64,000 nucleotides of DNA from positions 390,994,853 to 391,058,852 of the forward strand of contig NC_092872.1 of assembly GCF_028372415.1 (NCBI RefSeq), given 5' to 3'. Origin of the DNA: Notamacropus eugenii. Its lineage: Eukaryota; Chordata; Mammalia; Diprotodontia; Macropodidae. A program made the position numbers and the translations under genes. Of the stretch, positions 1 through 10,035 are shown piece by piece (within the stretch, counting starts at the first letter, position 1; every line of letters begins with the position of its first letter). The notes below the pieces were generated by a model. The model ran no database searches and was not told the DNA's origin. It saw nothing but the letters and a program-made list of their open reading frames with translations.

Positions 1-39
1 GCCCAACTTTAACACAGTTAAAAGTCAAGAAATAGGTTA

Positions 40-1180
40 GAAAATGAGTGGAAAGCAAAAAAAAAAAAAAAAAAGAATCTGACCTTTAAAAACTACTATG
101 TTGACAGGGAGGATAAAGATAGAAATACAGAAGAGAATGATATCAAAACAGCTATAGTCAAAACATCAAAGTAAAAATGAGAATTAGACACAAATCCAAG
201 AAGAATTCCAGAAAGTATAAAACAAATTAAGTCAAATAATAATGATAGAGGAAAGAAATCAGAACCATGGAAGAAAATTATGAAGACAATTAACAGTTTA
301 AAACAAAGGCACAAAAATACTGAAGAAAAAATACTTTACAAACAGAATTGCCAAAGTGTTTTTTTTAGAAAGTATAAAACTTCACTTAAAAAGCAGAATT
401 GGTCAAGTGGAAAAAGAGGTTAATAAACTCACTGAAGAAAAAAATTCCTTAAAAATTATATTTGGGCAAGTGGAAGCTAATGGCTAAATGAGACATCAAG
501 AAAAAAAATTCAAAAGAATGAAAAATAGAAGAAAACATAAAATGTCTCATTTGAAAAAACAACTAACCAAGAAAATAGATCTAGGTGAAATAATTTAAAA
601 ATTATTGAGCTATGCTAAAAAAAGAGGATAGACCCTATGTTTTAAGAAATTATAAAGAAAAATGAGCTAAATATCCTACAAACAGAGGGTAAAATAGGTG
701 TGGAAAAAATTCACTGATCACCTCCTCACACAGAACCCAAAATGAAATTTTGGGAACATTACAGGAATATTCCAACTGAATTCTGGTGATCTCTGGTCAA
801 AGACAAAATGCTTTAAGCAACCAGAGATCTCATTCTGGTGCTGTGGAGTTACAGCCAGGTTCACACAAAATTTAGCAACTACAACATTAAAGTAGTAGAG
901 GGTTTGGAAGATGCTATTTCCAGAAGACACTAGATTACAACCAAGAATATCCTACCCAGAAAAAAAACAGAACAGTATAATCCTTTGGGGGCGGGGAGGA
1001 GGGAGAGAGAAATTGACATTTAATGAAAGTCCTCTAGGACTTTCAAGCATTCATGATGAAAAAAACACAAATGAATATGAAATTTGACTTTCAAATATGA
1101 CTTTCAAATATAAAAAGGTAAACATGAAATAGAAATCATAAAAGACTCAATACTTAATAAGATTAAACTGCTTCAATTCC
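40..1180 (+). pseudogene. LINE-1 ORF1 remnant (copy A)
   Basis: The A-rich coiled-coil part and the downstream RNA-binding part of L1 ORF1 can be followed by comparison with copy D at 43.3-44.4 kb (for example the region resembling 'actttcaagcattc' near 1040). Stops and frameshifts occur in all frames, so no product is expected. ORF1p is normally a trimeric RNA chaperone of the L1 ribonucleoprotein. Confidence 0.6.
60..74 (+). repeat. Poly(A) tract
   Basis: An uninterrupted A run inside the A-rich ORF1-type DNA of copy A. It is not at an element end, so I read it as a local expansion and not a retroposon tail. Confidence 0.7.
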
Positions 1181-1246
1181 TATGTGAAAAGATGATACAT
1201 GTAACTCCTCAAATTTTATCATTATAACAATAGTTAAAAGGACTTT

Positions 1247-1487
1247 GTGCAGCTAGGTGGCACAGTGGATAGAACACCAGGCATCGAGTCAGGAAGACTT
1301 GAGTTCAAATATGGCTTCATAAACTAGCTGTATAACTCCAGACAAGTCGTGTGACAGTATTTGCCTCAGTTTTCTCATCTGTAACATAAGCTGGAGAAAG
1401 AAAGAACAAACCATTTCAGTATCTCTTTGAAGAAATCCCAAATTGGGTCGTGAAGAGTCAGACATGACTGAAAAGGACTGTCAGCAG
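1247..1487 (+). mobile_element. tRNA-headed SINE with RTE-like tail
   Basis: The head (gcagctaggtggcacagtgg) is followed by a MIR-like core and a tail containing 'gaagagtcagacatgactg'. That tail resembles the 3' end of RTE/BovB LINEs. A 9-bp target-site duplication, aaggacttt, lies at 1238-1246 and 1488-1496. The element interrupts L1 copy A, so it is younger than that copy. Confidence 0.85.
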
Positions 1488-1720
1488 AAGGACTTTACAT
1501 AGACCAAAGATGCAGGAGTGAATTGGAGATGTTGGGATGATTTCAAAAAAGTATGAATAGGTAAGAAAGAGGGATGCACTGGGAGAAGTGGGAAGGTAGA
1601 TAAATAATGGGAAAAATTAAAAGAGGAATGCAAGGAAGAACTTTTACAATGGAGGGGAAAATGAGGTGGGGCCCACAATGCTCAAACTTCACTCTCATCA
1701 ATATTGGTTCAAAGGGGGAA

Positions 1721-1728
1721 TACACACA

Positions 1729-1764
<36 letters not shown>
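1721..1764 (+). repeat. (AC)n microsatellite inside L1 copy A
   Basis: About 22 AC units with one interruption. Copy B at 17.1 kb has only a short 'acacacac' at the same L1 position, so this array probably grew from an element-internal seed. Confidence 0.9.
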
Positions 1765-1765
<1 letters not shown>

Positions 1766-2162
1766 CTACCAGTTGGGTGTAGAAATATATCTTATTCAAC
1801 AGGAAAGTAGGAAGAGAAGGGATAAAAGAAAGGGAGGTGATAAAAGGGTGGGTAAATTAAGGGTAGCAGCGATCAGAAGAAAAACAGACTTTTGGGAAAG
1901 GATAGGGCAATAAAAGAAAGATAAGGATAAAAAGAAGAAAATGTGATAGAGAAAAAATGTACAGTCAGTAATCATAACACTGTTAATGGAATTTCCATAA
2001 AAAGGAAATGAATAGCAGAAGGGTTTAGAAACCAGAACCCAACAATATACTTCTTATAAGAAAAAAGACCTGAAATAGATAGACAAACACAGGGTTACAA
2101 TAAGGGGTTGAAGATAGAATCTATGTTGCTTTAGCTGAAGTGAAAAAGGTCAGTTAGCATAC

Positions 2163-2500
2163 TGTAGAGGGCCGAGCTCTGGACCGTGGCCCCCTGGTGA
2201 GCCCGGAGACGCCCGGGGTGAGAACCCGCCTTCAGGTGCTGGGAACGCCCCTTCTGGAGCTGAGTTCTGCCTCCAGGGTGGAACATGGGAGGAGCTACGG
2301 CAGGGTATATAAGGGGGAACACGGGAAGGTCGGGAGGGATTGGGGTAAGCAATAAAGTGCAGTAAGCAGCTCCTCGAGTGCACTGTTTGGTCATTCCCCT
2401 CCCCCGCAGGAGGGGGCCAGAACCGTTGGAAGACCGGTAAAGCAGTTGGAGCAGTTGGAGAGGTAAGCTCCAGGCGACAGCTCAGGGCAGGCCCTGAGCA
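2163..2500 (+). mobile_element. Solo-type ERV LTR, 338 bp, class II-like
   Basis: Starts tgtagagg and ends cctgagca (TG...CA). A TATA box (tatataa, about 2305) and a poly(A) signal (aataaa, 2351-2356) sit in LTR order, followed by a GC-rich pyrimidine segment. No internal viral sequence or second LTR follows; L1 ORF2 resumes directly. It is distinctly more GC-rich than its surroundings and looks little decayed. The order of U3, R and U5 gives the plus orientation. Confidence 0.75.
2304..2356 (+). promoter_or_regulatory. LTR TATA box and poly(A) signal
   Basis: tatataagg near 2305 and aataaa at 2351-2356, about 45 bp apart, as in a compact LTR with a short R. Activity cannot be judged from sequence alone. 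Confidence 0.5.
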
Positions 2501-3893
2501 CCATACAAACTAAAAGCAAAATAATCCTAACTAAAAGAAATAGACAGGGAATCTTTATCTTGCTAGAAGGTAGCAGAGACAATGACATAATATTAATATT
2601 AAACATTATACGCTGCACACAGTATCTGAATTCTTAAAGGAGAAAATGAGTTATAGGAGGGAATAGACTGTAGAGTTATACTAGTGGGGGATCTCAACTT
2701 TCCCCTCTCAGAGCTAGATAAATTTATGCATAAAGTATATAAGAAAAAATTAAGGAAATGAATAGAATTTTAGAAAATGTAGATATGATAGATCTCTGAG
2801 GAAAATTAAATGGGTATAGAAAGGAATAAACCTTTTTTATCAGCTGTACATGGCAGCTTCACATAAACTAACCACGTATTAGAGCATGAAAATTTCACAA
2901 GTAAATGCTGCATAGCAGAAATATTAAAAACACCTTTTCAGATCAAAATGTAACAAATATTAAATTCAATAATGGGTGTAGATTAAAATGATTGGAAACA
3001 GATAATTTAATCCAAAGAATAAGTGGATCAAAAAACAAATCACAGAAACAATCAATAACTCATTAAAGAGGACAACAATGAGACAGTATTCCAAAATTTG
3101 TGAGATAACTGAGATGACTTACATGAACTAATGCTGAAGTTAACTGAATTGACCATAACCAGATCATCATTATACATAGCAAGAGCAATATTGTAATGAT
3201 GATTAACTGTGAAAGATTTAGCACTCTGATCAATATCATGATCTAAGATGATTTTGAACGATCCATGGTGACCACCTCCAGAGAGAGAACTGATGATCCA
3301 AGCTTTTGGGACAATAATTTACCATTTGTCAAAAATTTCTGGGTAAACTAGAAAGCTGTTTAACAGAAACTAGACACAGACCAATATTTCTCACCATATG
3401 TCAAAATAAGGTCAAGATGGGTAAATGGCTTAGGAATAAAGAGTAATGTCATAAGCAAATTAGGAGAGCATGAGAAAACATCTGTTAGATCTATGGCTTA
3501 GGTAAGAATTTATGAGTAAACAAGAGATAGAGAGGCTCAAACTTCTCAAATTAACTAACATGACAGAAAAGGAAAATGACAAATGTTGGAGGGAATGTAG
3601 AAAACTAGGCACACTAATGTGTTGTTAATGGAATTGTGAACTGATTCATTCATGTTGGAAAACAATTTGGAACTATGCCTAAAGGTGTATAAAATACCTC
3701 TGATAAAGCAATAGCACTGTTAGGTCTGTATACCAAAGAGATTTTAAAAAAAAGGAAAGTGTTCTATTTATACAAAAATGTTGATAGCAGCTCTTTTTTG
3801 GTAACAGAGAACTGGAAATTGAGATGATGTCTATTAATTGTGGAATGACTCAACAAACTGTTGTATATGATTGAGATGGATTACTATTACCTA

Positions 3894-3895
<2 letters not shown>

Positions 3896-3932
<37 letters not shown>
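3896..3932 (+). repeat. (GT)n microsatellite
   Basis: About 18 GT units at the right end of recognisable L1 copy A sequence. Confidence 0.9.
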
Positions 3933-3936
<4 letters not shown>

Positions 3937-3989
3937 CTCTAGCTATAGATAGCTAAAGGTGTAGACAGATGACAGGCAGATAAGTATAA

Positions 3990-4175
3990 TAAAAAGAAAG
4001 AGTGCTAGATTCTTATCTGGGATATGGGTCCATATTCTCACTTTGCTATTTATTACCTGTGTGACCTTGAACAAGTTCCACAGTATCTCTGGACCTTAGT
4101 TCCATCATCTGTAAATGTGAGAGGGTTGAAACAGATATTCTCTTAAGACCTCTTCCAGCTCGATATTTTTGATGT
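3990..4175 (+). mobile_element. MIR-type SINE
   Basis: Contains the MIR core 'acctgtgtgaccttgaacaa', then 'catctgtaaatg' and the downstream 'agacctcttccagctc' element. Heavily diverged and without a visible target-site duplication, as expected of an old MIR. Confidence 0.7.
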
Positions 4176-4429
4176 ATGTTTATGATCAGATGATCATTGG
4201 ACAAATTTATTTCTTCAAAGTAATTTTGAGTGATTTTGACAAATGGATGGGAAAAACCATGCTAAGGAAGTATTTTGTTGAACCAAATAATTTTTTTAAT
4301 AATGAACAAATAATAGGTAAGTAGGATCTTGTAATCTCTACAAATTTTAGTCAATCAAAAATTATAAAGATGTTAACTAATAAATATTGCTAGTAAAAGC
4401 CTTTGTCCCTATTAATATGAATGAACTTA

Positions 4430-4545
4430 GAGTCTTCATTAAACATTTATTATTTGCCTAGTACTAGGCTAAATTCTATATAAATGCAAATGATTAATTA
4501 GTCCCTTTCCTCAAGGAGGTTATAGTCTAATTGGAGAAGACATCA
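4430..4545 (+). repeat. Old dispersed repeat (family not assigned)
   Basis: Carries the string of motifs 'attaaacatttattatttgc...ctaggct...ctcaaggaggttatagtctaat'. The same pattern recurs at 13.9, 19.4, 31.6, 39.2, 42.3, 50.4/51.0, 51.4, 52.7 and 59.8 kb. It resembles a widespread mammalian repeat, but I do not name it. Confidence 0.55.
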
Positions 4546-4830
4546 TATATGTTGCAAATAGGGAGGAGTATATTGGTTTGGGAAGTTACAGTGATGATGA
4601 ATGGCACCATATGGGTATAATTGATGCAACCTTTCAGTAGTAATGACTGTATTGATTTGATTATATTTCCCAAACTGGAAAATTCTGCATGGGATTTCAG
4701 ATATTGAAAGGATTGACAAGAAGATAATAAATCCAGGGTGTTAGATGATACACAGCTGAAACCACATAGATATGAGAATTTTGAGGTATTCCCCAATCAA
4801 GACAGTAACTTACCAGGGCAAGAGTTTTAT

Positions 4831-5065
4831 TGTTAGGTGTTCTACAGCTGTCTCTGACTCTTCATGTCCTCAATTGGGGAATTCATTTAAACTGGAGCAA
4901 TTTGCAATTTCCTTCTCCAGGTCATCTATCAGATGATGGAACTGAAGCAAACAAGGTTAACTGACTTGCTGAGCAGGTAAGGGGCTTAGACCAAATTTGA
5001 ACTCAGGAAGATGAATCTTCCTGACTCTAGGTCCAGTGCTCTAGCCAATGTGACACTTAGCTGCC
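4831..5065 (-). mobile_element. tRNA-headed SINE with RTE-like tail
   Basis: Read on the minus strand, the head 'gggcagctaagtgtcacatt' leads into a gagttcaaatttgg core and an RTE-like 'gagtcagagacagctgt' tail. A 12-bp target-site duplication (caagagttttat 4819-4830; caagagttctat 5066-5077, one mismatch) brackets it exactly. Confidence 0.85.
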
Positions 5066-5077
5066 CAAGAGTTCTAT

Positions 5078-5560
5078 AGCTGAAGAATTAAGCATGCAGG
5101 GACAGATGATCTGCACTAATATTAATGTATAGATGATTAATGTATAGATGTCTCACAATGATTTTGTATAGATGAGTAAGTGTAGCGATAGGCAGTTTCT
5201 GAGGTCTCAGTCACTTTATGTTTGTTTATATTAATAAGATCTGAGTCCTCCCACACCAACCCATGACTTTGTGTTTTTAAGAAACTTGATGGATACATTT
5301 TTACTCTAAAGAACACTTGATTGCCATCATCAGAGACAAAATGTTGGGCTAAATGGACCATTGTTCTGTTCCTGTATGACAGCCCTCGTGTTAGTATTAA
5401 GTAGAGCAGTATAATAAGGGAGAGCAGTCTATTCCTAGACACATGAAAATGATTCCAAATCTAATGAATAAGGGAACCATGGTCCATGGCAACAGATTCC
5501 TCTATTGGAATGATTGCTCATCATGTCAAATAAAGTATTTTCCTTCTGGGACCTATAATG
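5078..5560. other. No gene or repeat recognised
   Basis: AT-rich DNA. The 101-codon minus-strand frame at 5137-5442 shows no domain, repeat or compositional sign of coding and I treat it as chance. Confidence 0.5.
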
Positions 5561-5815
5561 TGGTTAAGATATAGAAATATTTTTAAATTATTTAAAACAA
5601 AAAAACATGTATTTGTATATGTATACAGCCATATATGCATATATATGTGTGTGTGTATGTGCATACACATATGTATATAGAATAACAATATTAATTGGTT
5701 TTATTTCTAAGTATATGTATTTTATTATATGCATGAAATCATTATTTTGAGAAGAGGCTCATAGGCTTTGCCAAGCTGGTCAATGGAACAAAAAAAAATG
5801 GTTAATGGTCTCTAT
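5560..5815 (+). mobile_element. Old DNA-transposon-like repeat (hAT type?)
   Basis: The stretch 5690-5815 (ttattttgagaagaggctca, ataggctttgcca, ggttaatgg) resembles a common ancient mammalian repeat I associate with hAT-type MITEs. A TG/TA microsatellite (about 5630-5690) has expanded inside it. I could not define both terminal inverted repeats, so the class is tentative. Confidence 0.4.
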
Positions 5816-6184
5816 TCTAAGGTCACCCTATTCTATGGTATATATGAGATCAGGATGACTAGAAAAGCATGTCAGTGTCTTGTATATGTAGTGTGGGACA
5901 TGTTACTTGACATAACCCTGACCCTCCTTTTCTTCTCTGTGGGTTGGATCACTCCTGCCAGGTTTTACTCATTCTCACACATGTGAAGGCATTTTCCAGA
6001 ATGAGGTCCGGTCATGGGTGGCCATGATATCTTTCTCAAGTCCTGGAGTAAAACAATTATGGGGAAATAAATGATTACACAAACAACTGTAGCTCTTGAA
6101 CCCTCACCAATATGCTTGATATTTATATGAATTAGTCATAATAACACCATTAACTCAAATGTTATTTAAATAAACTCTTAAAAA
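5816..6184. other. No gene recognised
   Basis: A 72-codon plus-strand frame at 5768-5986 starts inside the neighbouring repeat and has no recognisable domain. Nothing else is seen. Confidence 0.5.
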
Positions 6185-6425
6185 TGAGATAGCAATGATC
6201 TTAGAAAGACATGGAAAGACTTGCATGAAATAATGAAGAGTGAAATGAGAAGAACCAAGAGAGCATTGTATATAGCAATATTGTTTTAAGAATGACATGG
6301 AATGAATAAGTCATTTTGACTATTATAAATATCCAAATTAACTATAAAGAATATGAAAAAGATGCTATCTGCATACAGAGAAAGAACTGATAAGTCAAAG
6401 TTTGCATAGAATAATTTTACATATA
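6185..6425 (+). mobile_element. LINE-1 3'-end fragment
   Basis: Contains the L1 3' motifs 'gaaagacttgcatgaa', 'agtgaaatgagaagaacc' and 'cagagaaagaactgat', in the order seen in copy B (18.0-18.2 kb). It is 5'-truncated. Its right edge runs into a TA/CA-rich microsatellite (6420-6482). Confidence 0.75.
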
Positions 6426-6482
6426 TACATACATACAGAAATATGTAAATATAGCATATATATGCATATGTATACACACATA

Positions 6483-6586
6483 TGCAGACACTATCTGTCA
6501 GTTGGACTCAACTTCTGTCAGCTTCTCAGTTCTGTCAGGCCTTTTGCTTCAGGTTTTTGTGTTCTATCTTGTGGATTCTGAAATCT
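6483..6586 (+). repeat. Left copy of a 104-bp direct repeat
   Basis: Aligns without gaps to 7446-7549; I count 9 mismatches in 104 positions. Both copies begin tgcagac and end tgaaatct. The origin is unknown. See the paired entry and the finding. Confidence 0.85.
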
Positions 6587-7445
6587 CAGAAATTATATAT
6601 ATAATACCTGTGTCTAGTAGAAAAAAATACATGATAATTTATTATATATTTAAAAGGAATAGCAAGTTGCACATAATCGATTTGGAATTTCAAGTACAAT
6701 CATATTATTATTATGAAAATGCTTGTTTTCTTCCATAAATTAAAAATAAAATAAATGTAAAAAATAAAAATGAATCTCCAAAAAATGAGAAAGCACATAA
6801 AAAAAGACCATAAAAATAGCATTTACTAGATTGAAGGTGACATGCAATAATTATGAAAACATGACAGTTCACCCATAAACTCCAGTCACATTCTCCCAGC
6901 AATACATAGAGAGGGCAGCACACAAACAGAAATCTTGCAGAAAAGGACATGAACAGGTAAGCCCATGTACCTGGGGTAACTCAAAACTTTTTCCTGTAAG
7001 TCTCTATGTCCTTAATCTCCTTTGGGAACAATATGTTCCATGAGTCACCTGTTGGGTGAGATAGAACCTGTTCTTTGATACTCTCCAGGGGCTTAAGGAA
7101 TGCAGCCTTGAAGCTGGGATCTGAAGAACTTAATAGGTCTGCTACCTTCATGGAGCTCTGGAGTATCGTGACATGCTTTTATTAAAAAGTAATTCCCTTA
7201 ATTCTGAGATCTGTCAAGTTATCCAAATCTCTTCATTGGGCTTTGAAAGAACTCCCTTTCTTAGCCATGGAGGGCAATAAAAACATAATATAGGCCAACT
7301 AGTGGGTAGTTTTCCCTCTCTCAAGATACAGATGGTGATAGAGAGCAAAGCAGCTCTCTGCCTAGAGTAGAGATCTGATCTTTTACTAAATAGACCTTTT
7401 GAACAGGTGAGTTTTTCTTTAATCAAATTAACTCCCAACATCAGT
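6587..7445. other. DNA between the 104-bp direct repeats
   Basis: I recognise no repeat or gene. The 86-codon minus-strand frame at 7214-7474 and the 79-codon frame at 6711-6950 have no identifiable domain. The 859-bp segment might be the body of a small element ended by the direct repeats, or simply the spacer of a local duplication. Confidence 0.4.
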
Positions 7446-7549
7446 TGCAGACATTTTCTGTCAGCTGGACTCAAATTCTGTCAGCTTCTCAGTTCTTTCA
7501 GGTCCTTTGCTCCAGGTTTTTGTGTTCTGTCTTGTGGATTCTGAAATCT
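7446..7549 (+). repeat. Right copy of a 104-bp direct repeat
   Basis: Matches 6483-6586 in the same orientation at a start-to-start distance of 963 bp. Flanking bases do not continue the match, so the boundaries look sharp. The length is short for an LTR, and neither copy shows an obvious TG...CA end. Confidence 0.85.
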
Positions 7550-7936
7550 AAGTTTCTGTAAGAAACTGAACCCTCAGTTGGATTCTAATAATTGTCATCT
7601 TCTGTACTTCTATTATCTTCTCTTCTATAATCACTGAATGAGACATCACAAAACATGACCTAATATACAATGACTCCTCTCTAACTTAGACTGAGAAATT
7701 TCAAACCCACATTTTTGTCACATGGGATGCAAATGGTCCATATACAGAGGTGTCATAGTCCCAGAGCTTTCCAGGGTGGGGTGGGAACACCCAGATCCTA
7801 AAACAACGTGTTATTATTTAGCTTCTGGGAATCAGTGTATTCCAACCATATTTACAGCTAGTCAATATTTTTTTTTTGCCTCTGAGAGGCATGCTTTCTC
7901 TCTGAACTTCTCATAATTTTATGTCTCTTCTTAATA
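7550..7936. other. No gene or repeat recognised
   Basis: AT-rich unassigned DNA to the left of the HAL1-like element. The frames here are short and unsupported. Confidence 0.5.
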
Positions 7937-8006
7937 ACTTTTTTTTATTTTTTAAATTTTTTTTAAATTTATTTATTTAACTTTTAACATTCATTTTCAC
8001 AAAATT

Positions 8007-8180
8007 TTGGGTTCCAAATTTTCTCCCCATTTGTCCCCTCCACCCCAAAACACCAGGCATTCTAATTGCCTCTATCACCAATCTGCCCTCTCTTCTATCA
8101 TCCCTCCCTTCCCTTGTCCTCATCTTCTCTTCTGTCCTGTAGGGCCAGATAACTTTCTATACCCCATTACCTGTATTTCT
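8007..8180 (-). repeat. Distal copy of a duplicated 3' tail in element E
   Basis: Read in sense, it has an 'acaggtaatggggtatagaaa' style start, a purine-rich body and the L1-type terminus 'ggaacccaaaatttt'. A related unit with its own terminus (ggaactcaaagtttt, about 8229-8243) lies just upstream. Element F has the same two-unit arrangement at 45.05-45.23 and 45.28-45.54 kb. Confidence 0.55.
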
Positions 8181-9002
8181 TATTTCTTAGTAGCAAAAAC
8201 AGTGCTCAACAGTTGTTCCTAAAACTTTGAGTTCCAACTTCTCTTCATCCCTCCCTCCCCACCCATTCCCTTTGAGAAGGCAAGTAATTCAATACAGGCC
8301 ATATCTGTGTAGTTTTTCAAATGACTTCTATAATAGTCATGTTGTGTAAGACTAACTATATTTCCCTCTATCCTACCCTGCCCCCCATTACTTCTATTCT
8401 CTCTTTTGATACTGTCCCTCCCCAAGAGTGTTGACTTCAAATTCCTCCCTCCTCCCATTGCCCTCCCTTCCATCACCCCCCCAACCTGCTTATCCCTTTC
8501 TCTCCCACTTTCCTGTATTGTAAGATAGGTTTTCATACCAAAATGAGTGTGCATTTTATTCCTTCCTTTAGTTGAATATGATGAGAGTAAACTTCATGTT
8601 TTTCTCTCACCTCCCATCTTTTTCCCTCCATTAAAAAGTCTTTTGCTTGCCTCTTTTATGAGAGATAATTTGCCCCATTCAATTTCTCCCTTTCTTCTCC
8701 CAATATCTTTCTCTCTCACTGCTTGATTTCATTTTTTTAAGATATGATCCCCTCCCATTCAATTCACTCTGTGCTCTCTGTCTGTGTTCATGTGTGTGAT
8801 CCCACCAACTACCCAGATACTGAAAAGTTCTAAGAGTTACAAATATTGTCTTTCCATGTAGAAATGTAAACAGTTCTATTTTAGTAAAGTCCCTTATGAC
8901 TTCTCTTTGCTGTTTACATTTTCATGCTTCTCTTCATTCTTGTGTTTGAAAGTCAAATTTTCTTTTTAGCTCTGGGCTTTTCATCAAGAATGCTTGAAAG
9001 TC

Positions 9003-10035
9003 CTATATTTCATTGAAAGACCAATTTTTCCCCTGAAGTATTATACTCAGTTTTGCTGGGTAGGTGATTCTTGGTTTTAGTCCTAGTTCCTTTGACTTCT
9101 GGAATATCCTATTCCATGCCCTTCGATCCCTTAATGTAGAAGCTGCTAGATCTTGTGTTATCCTGATTGTATTTCCACAATACTTGAATTGTTTCTTTCT
9201 AGCTGCTTGCAATATTTTCTCCTTGACCAGGGAGCTCTGGAATTTGGCCACAATGTTCCTAGGAGTTTCTGTTTTTGGATCTCTATCAGTTGGTGATCTG
9301 TGGATTCCTTGAATACTTATCTTGCCCTCTGGTTCTAGAATCTCAGGGCAGTTTTCCTTGATAACTTCATGAAAGATGAAGTCTAGGCTCTTTTTTTGAT
9401 CATGGCTTTCAGGTAATCCCATAATTTTTAAATTGTCTCTCCTGCATCTATTTTGCAGGTCAATTGTTTTTCCAGTGAGATATTTTACCTTATCTTCCAT
9501 TTTTTCATTCTTTTGGTTTTGTTTTGTGATTTCTTGGTTTCTCATAAAGTCATTAGCCTCCATCTGTTCCATTCTAATTTTGAAAGAACTATTTTCTTCA
9601 GTGAGCTTTTGAACCTCCTTTTCCATTTGCCTAATTCTGCTTTTTAAAGCATTCTTCTCCTCATTGACTTTTTGAACCTCTTTTGCCAATTGAGTTAGCC
9701 AATTTTTCAAGGTGTTATTTTCTTCAGCATATTTTTGGGTCTCCTTTAGCAAGGTGCTGACCTGCTTTTCAGGCTGTTCCTGCATCTCTCTCATTTCTCT
9801 TCCCACGTTTTCCTCCACCTCTCTAACTTGATTTTCAAAATTGTTTTTGAGCTCTTCCATGGCCTGAGCCCATTGAATATTTATTTTGGATGTTTGGGAT
9901 ACAGAAGCCTTGATTTCTATGTCTTTCCCTGATGGTAAGCATTGTTCTTCCTCATCAGAAAGGATGGGAGGAGATATCTGTTCACCAAGAAAGGAATCTT
10001 CTATGGTCTTATTTTTTTTTCCCTTTTCTGTGCAT
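9003..10035 (-). pseudogene. L1/HAL1 ORF1, nearly open, one frameshift
   Basis: The open part (9003-9860, 285 codons) has a leucine/lysine/glutamate-rich coiled coil (residues about 1-115), then an RRM-type RNA-binding region starting at RRDNLKIMGLPE (about 140-150) and a C-terminal domain with the conserved YPAKLS motif (about 268). This is the order of L1 ORF1p, an RNA chaperone that trimerises through the coiled coil. The likely true start is the ATG at 10033-10035. Between it and Met 9860 the frame is kept except for a 9-A run at about 10,012-10,020 that shifts it. With 8 A it would be one frame of about 344 codons, close to the usual ORF1 length. Confidence 0.8.

Larger units (their letters stand above)
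2157..2506. repeat. 6-bp target-site duplication around LTR
   Basis: gcatac at 2157-2162 and ccatac at 2501-2506 flank a TG...CA element, matching in 5 of 6 bases. A 6-bp duplication is usual for class II (betaretrovirus-like, ERVK) integrations. Confidence 0.6.
1..3960 (+). mobile_element. Decayed LINE-1 copy A (ORF1 to ORF2), interrupted
   Basis: A plus-strand L1 remnant that probably continues left of the window. Roughly 1-1180 follows the ORF1 layout of the better copies at 9.0 and 43.5 kb. About 1500-2110 matches the purine-rich region after ORF1. About 2507-3100 is ORF2 endonuclease-like sequence, and 3340-3900 matches the ORF2 C-terminal part, with gaps between. All frames carry many stops. 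A SINE (1247-1487) and an LTR (2163-2500) have inserted into it. It is a dead copy and encodes no usable protein. Confidence 0.75.

Noticed and set aside
8219..8554. 111-codon minus-strand frame
   Set aside because: Lies wholly in the noncoding 3' region of HAL1-like element E.
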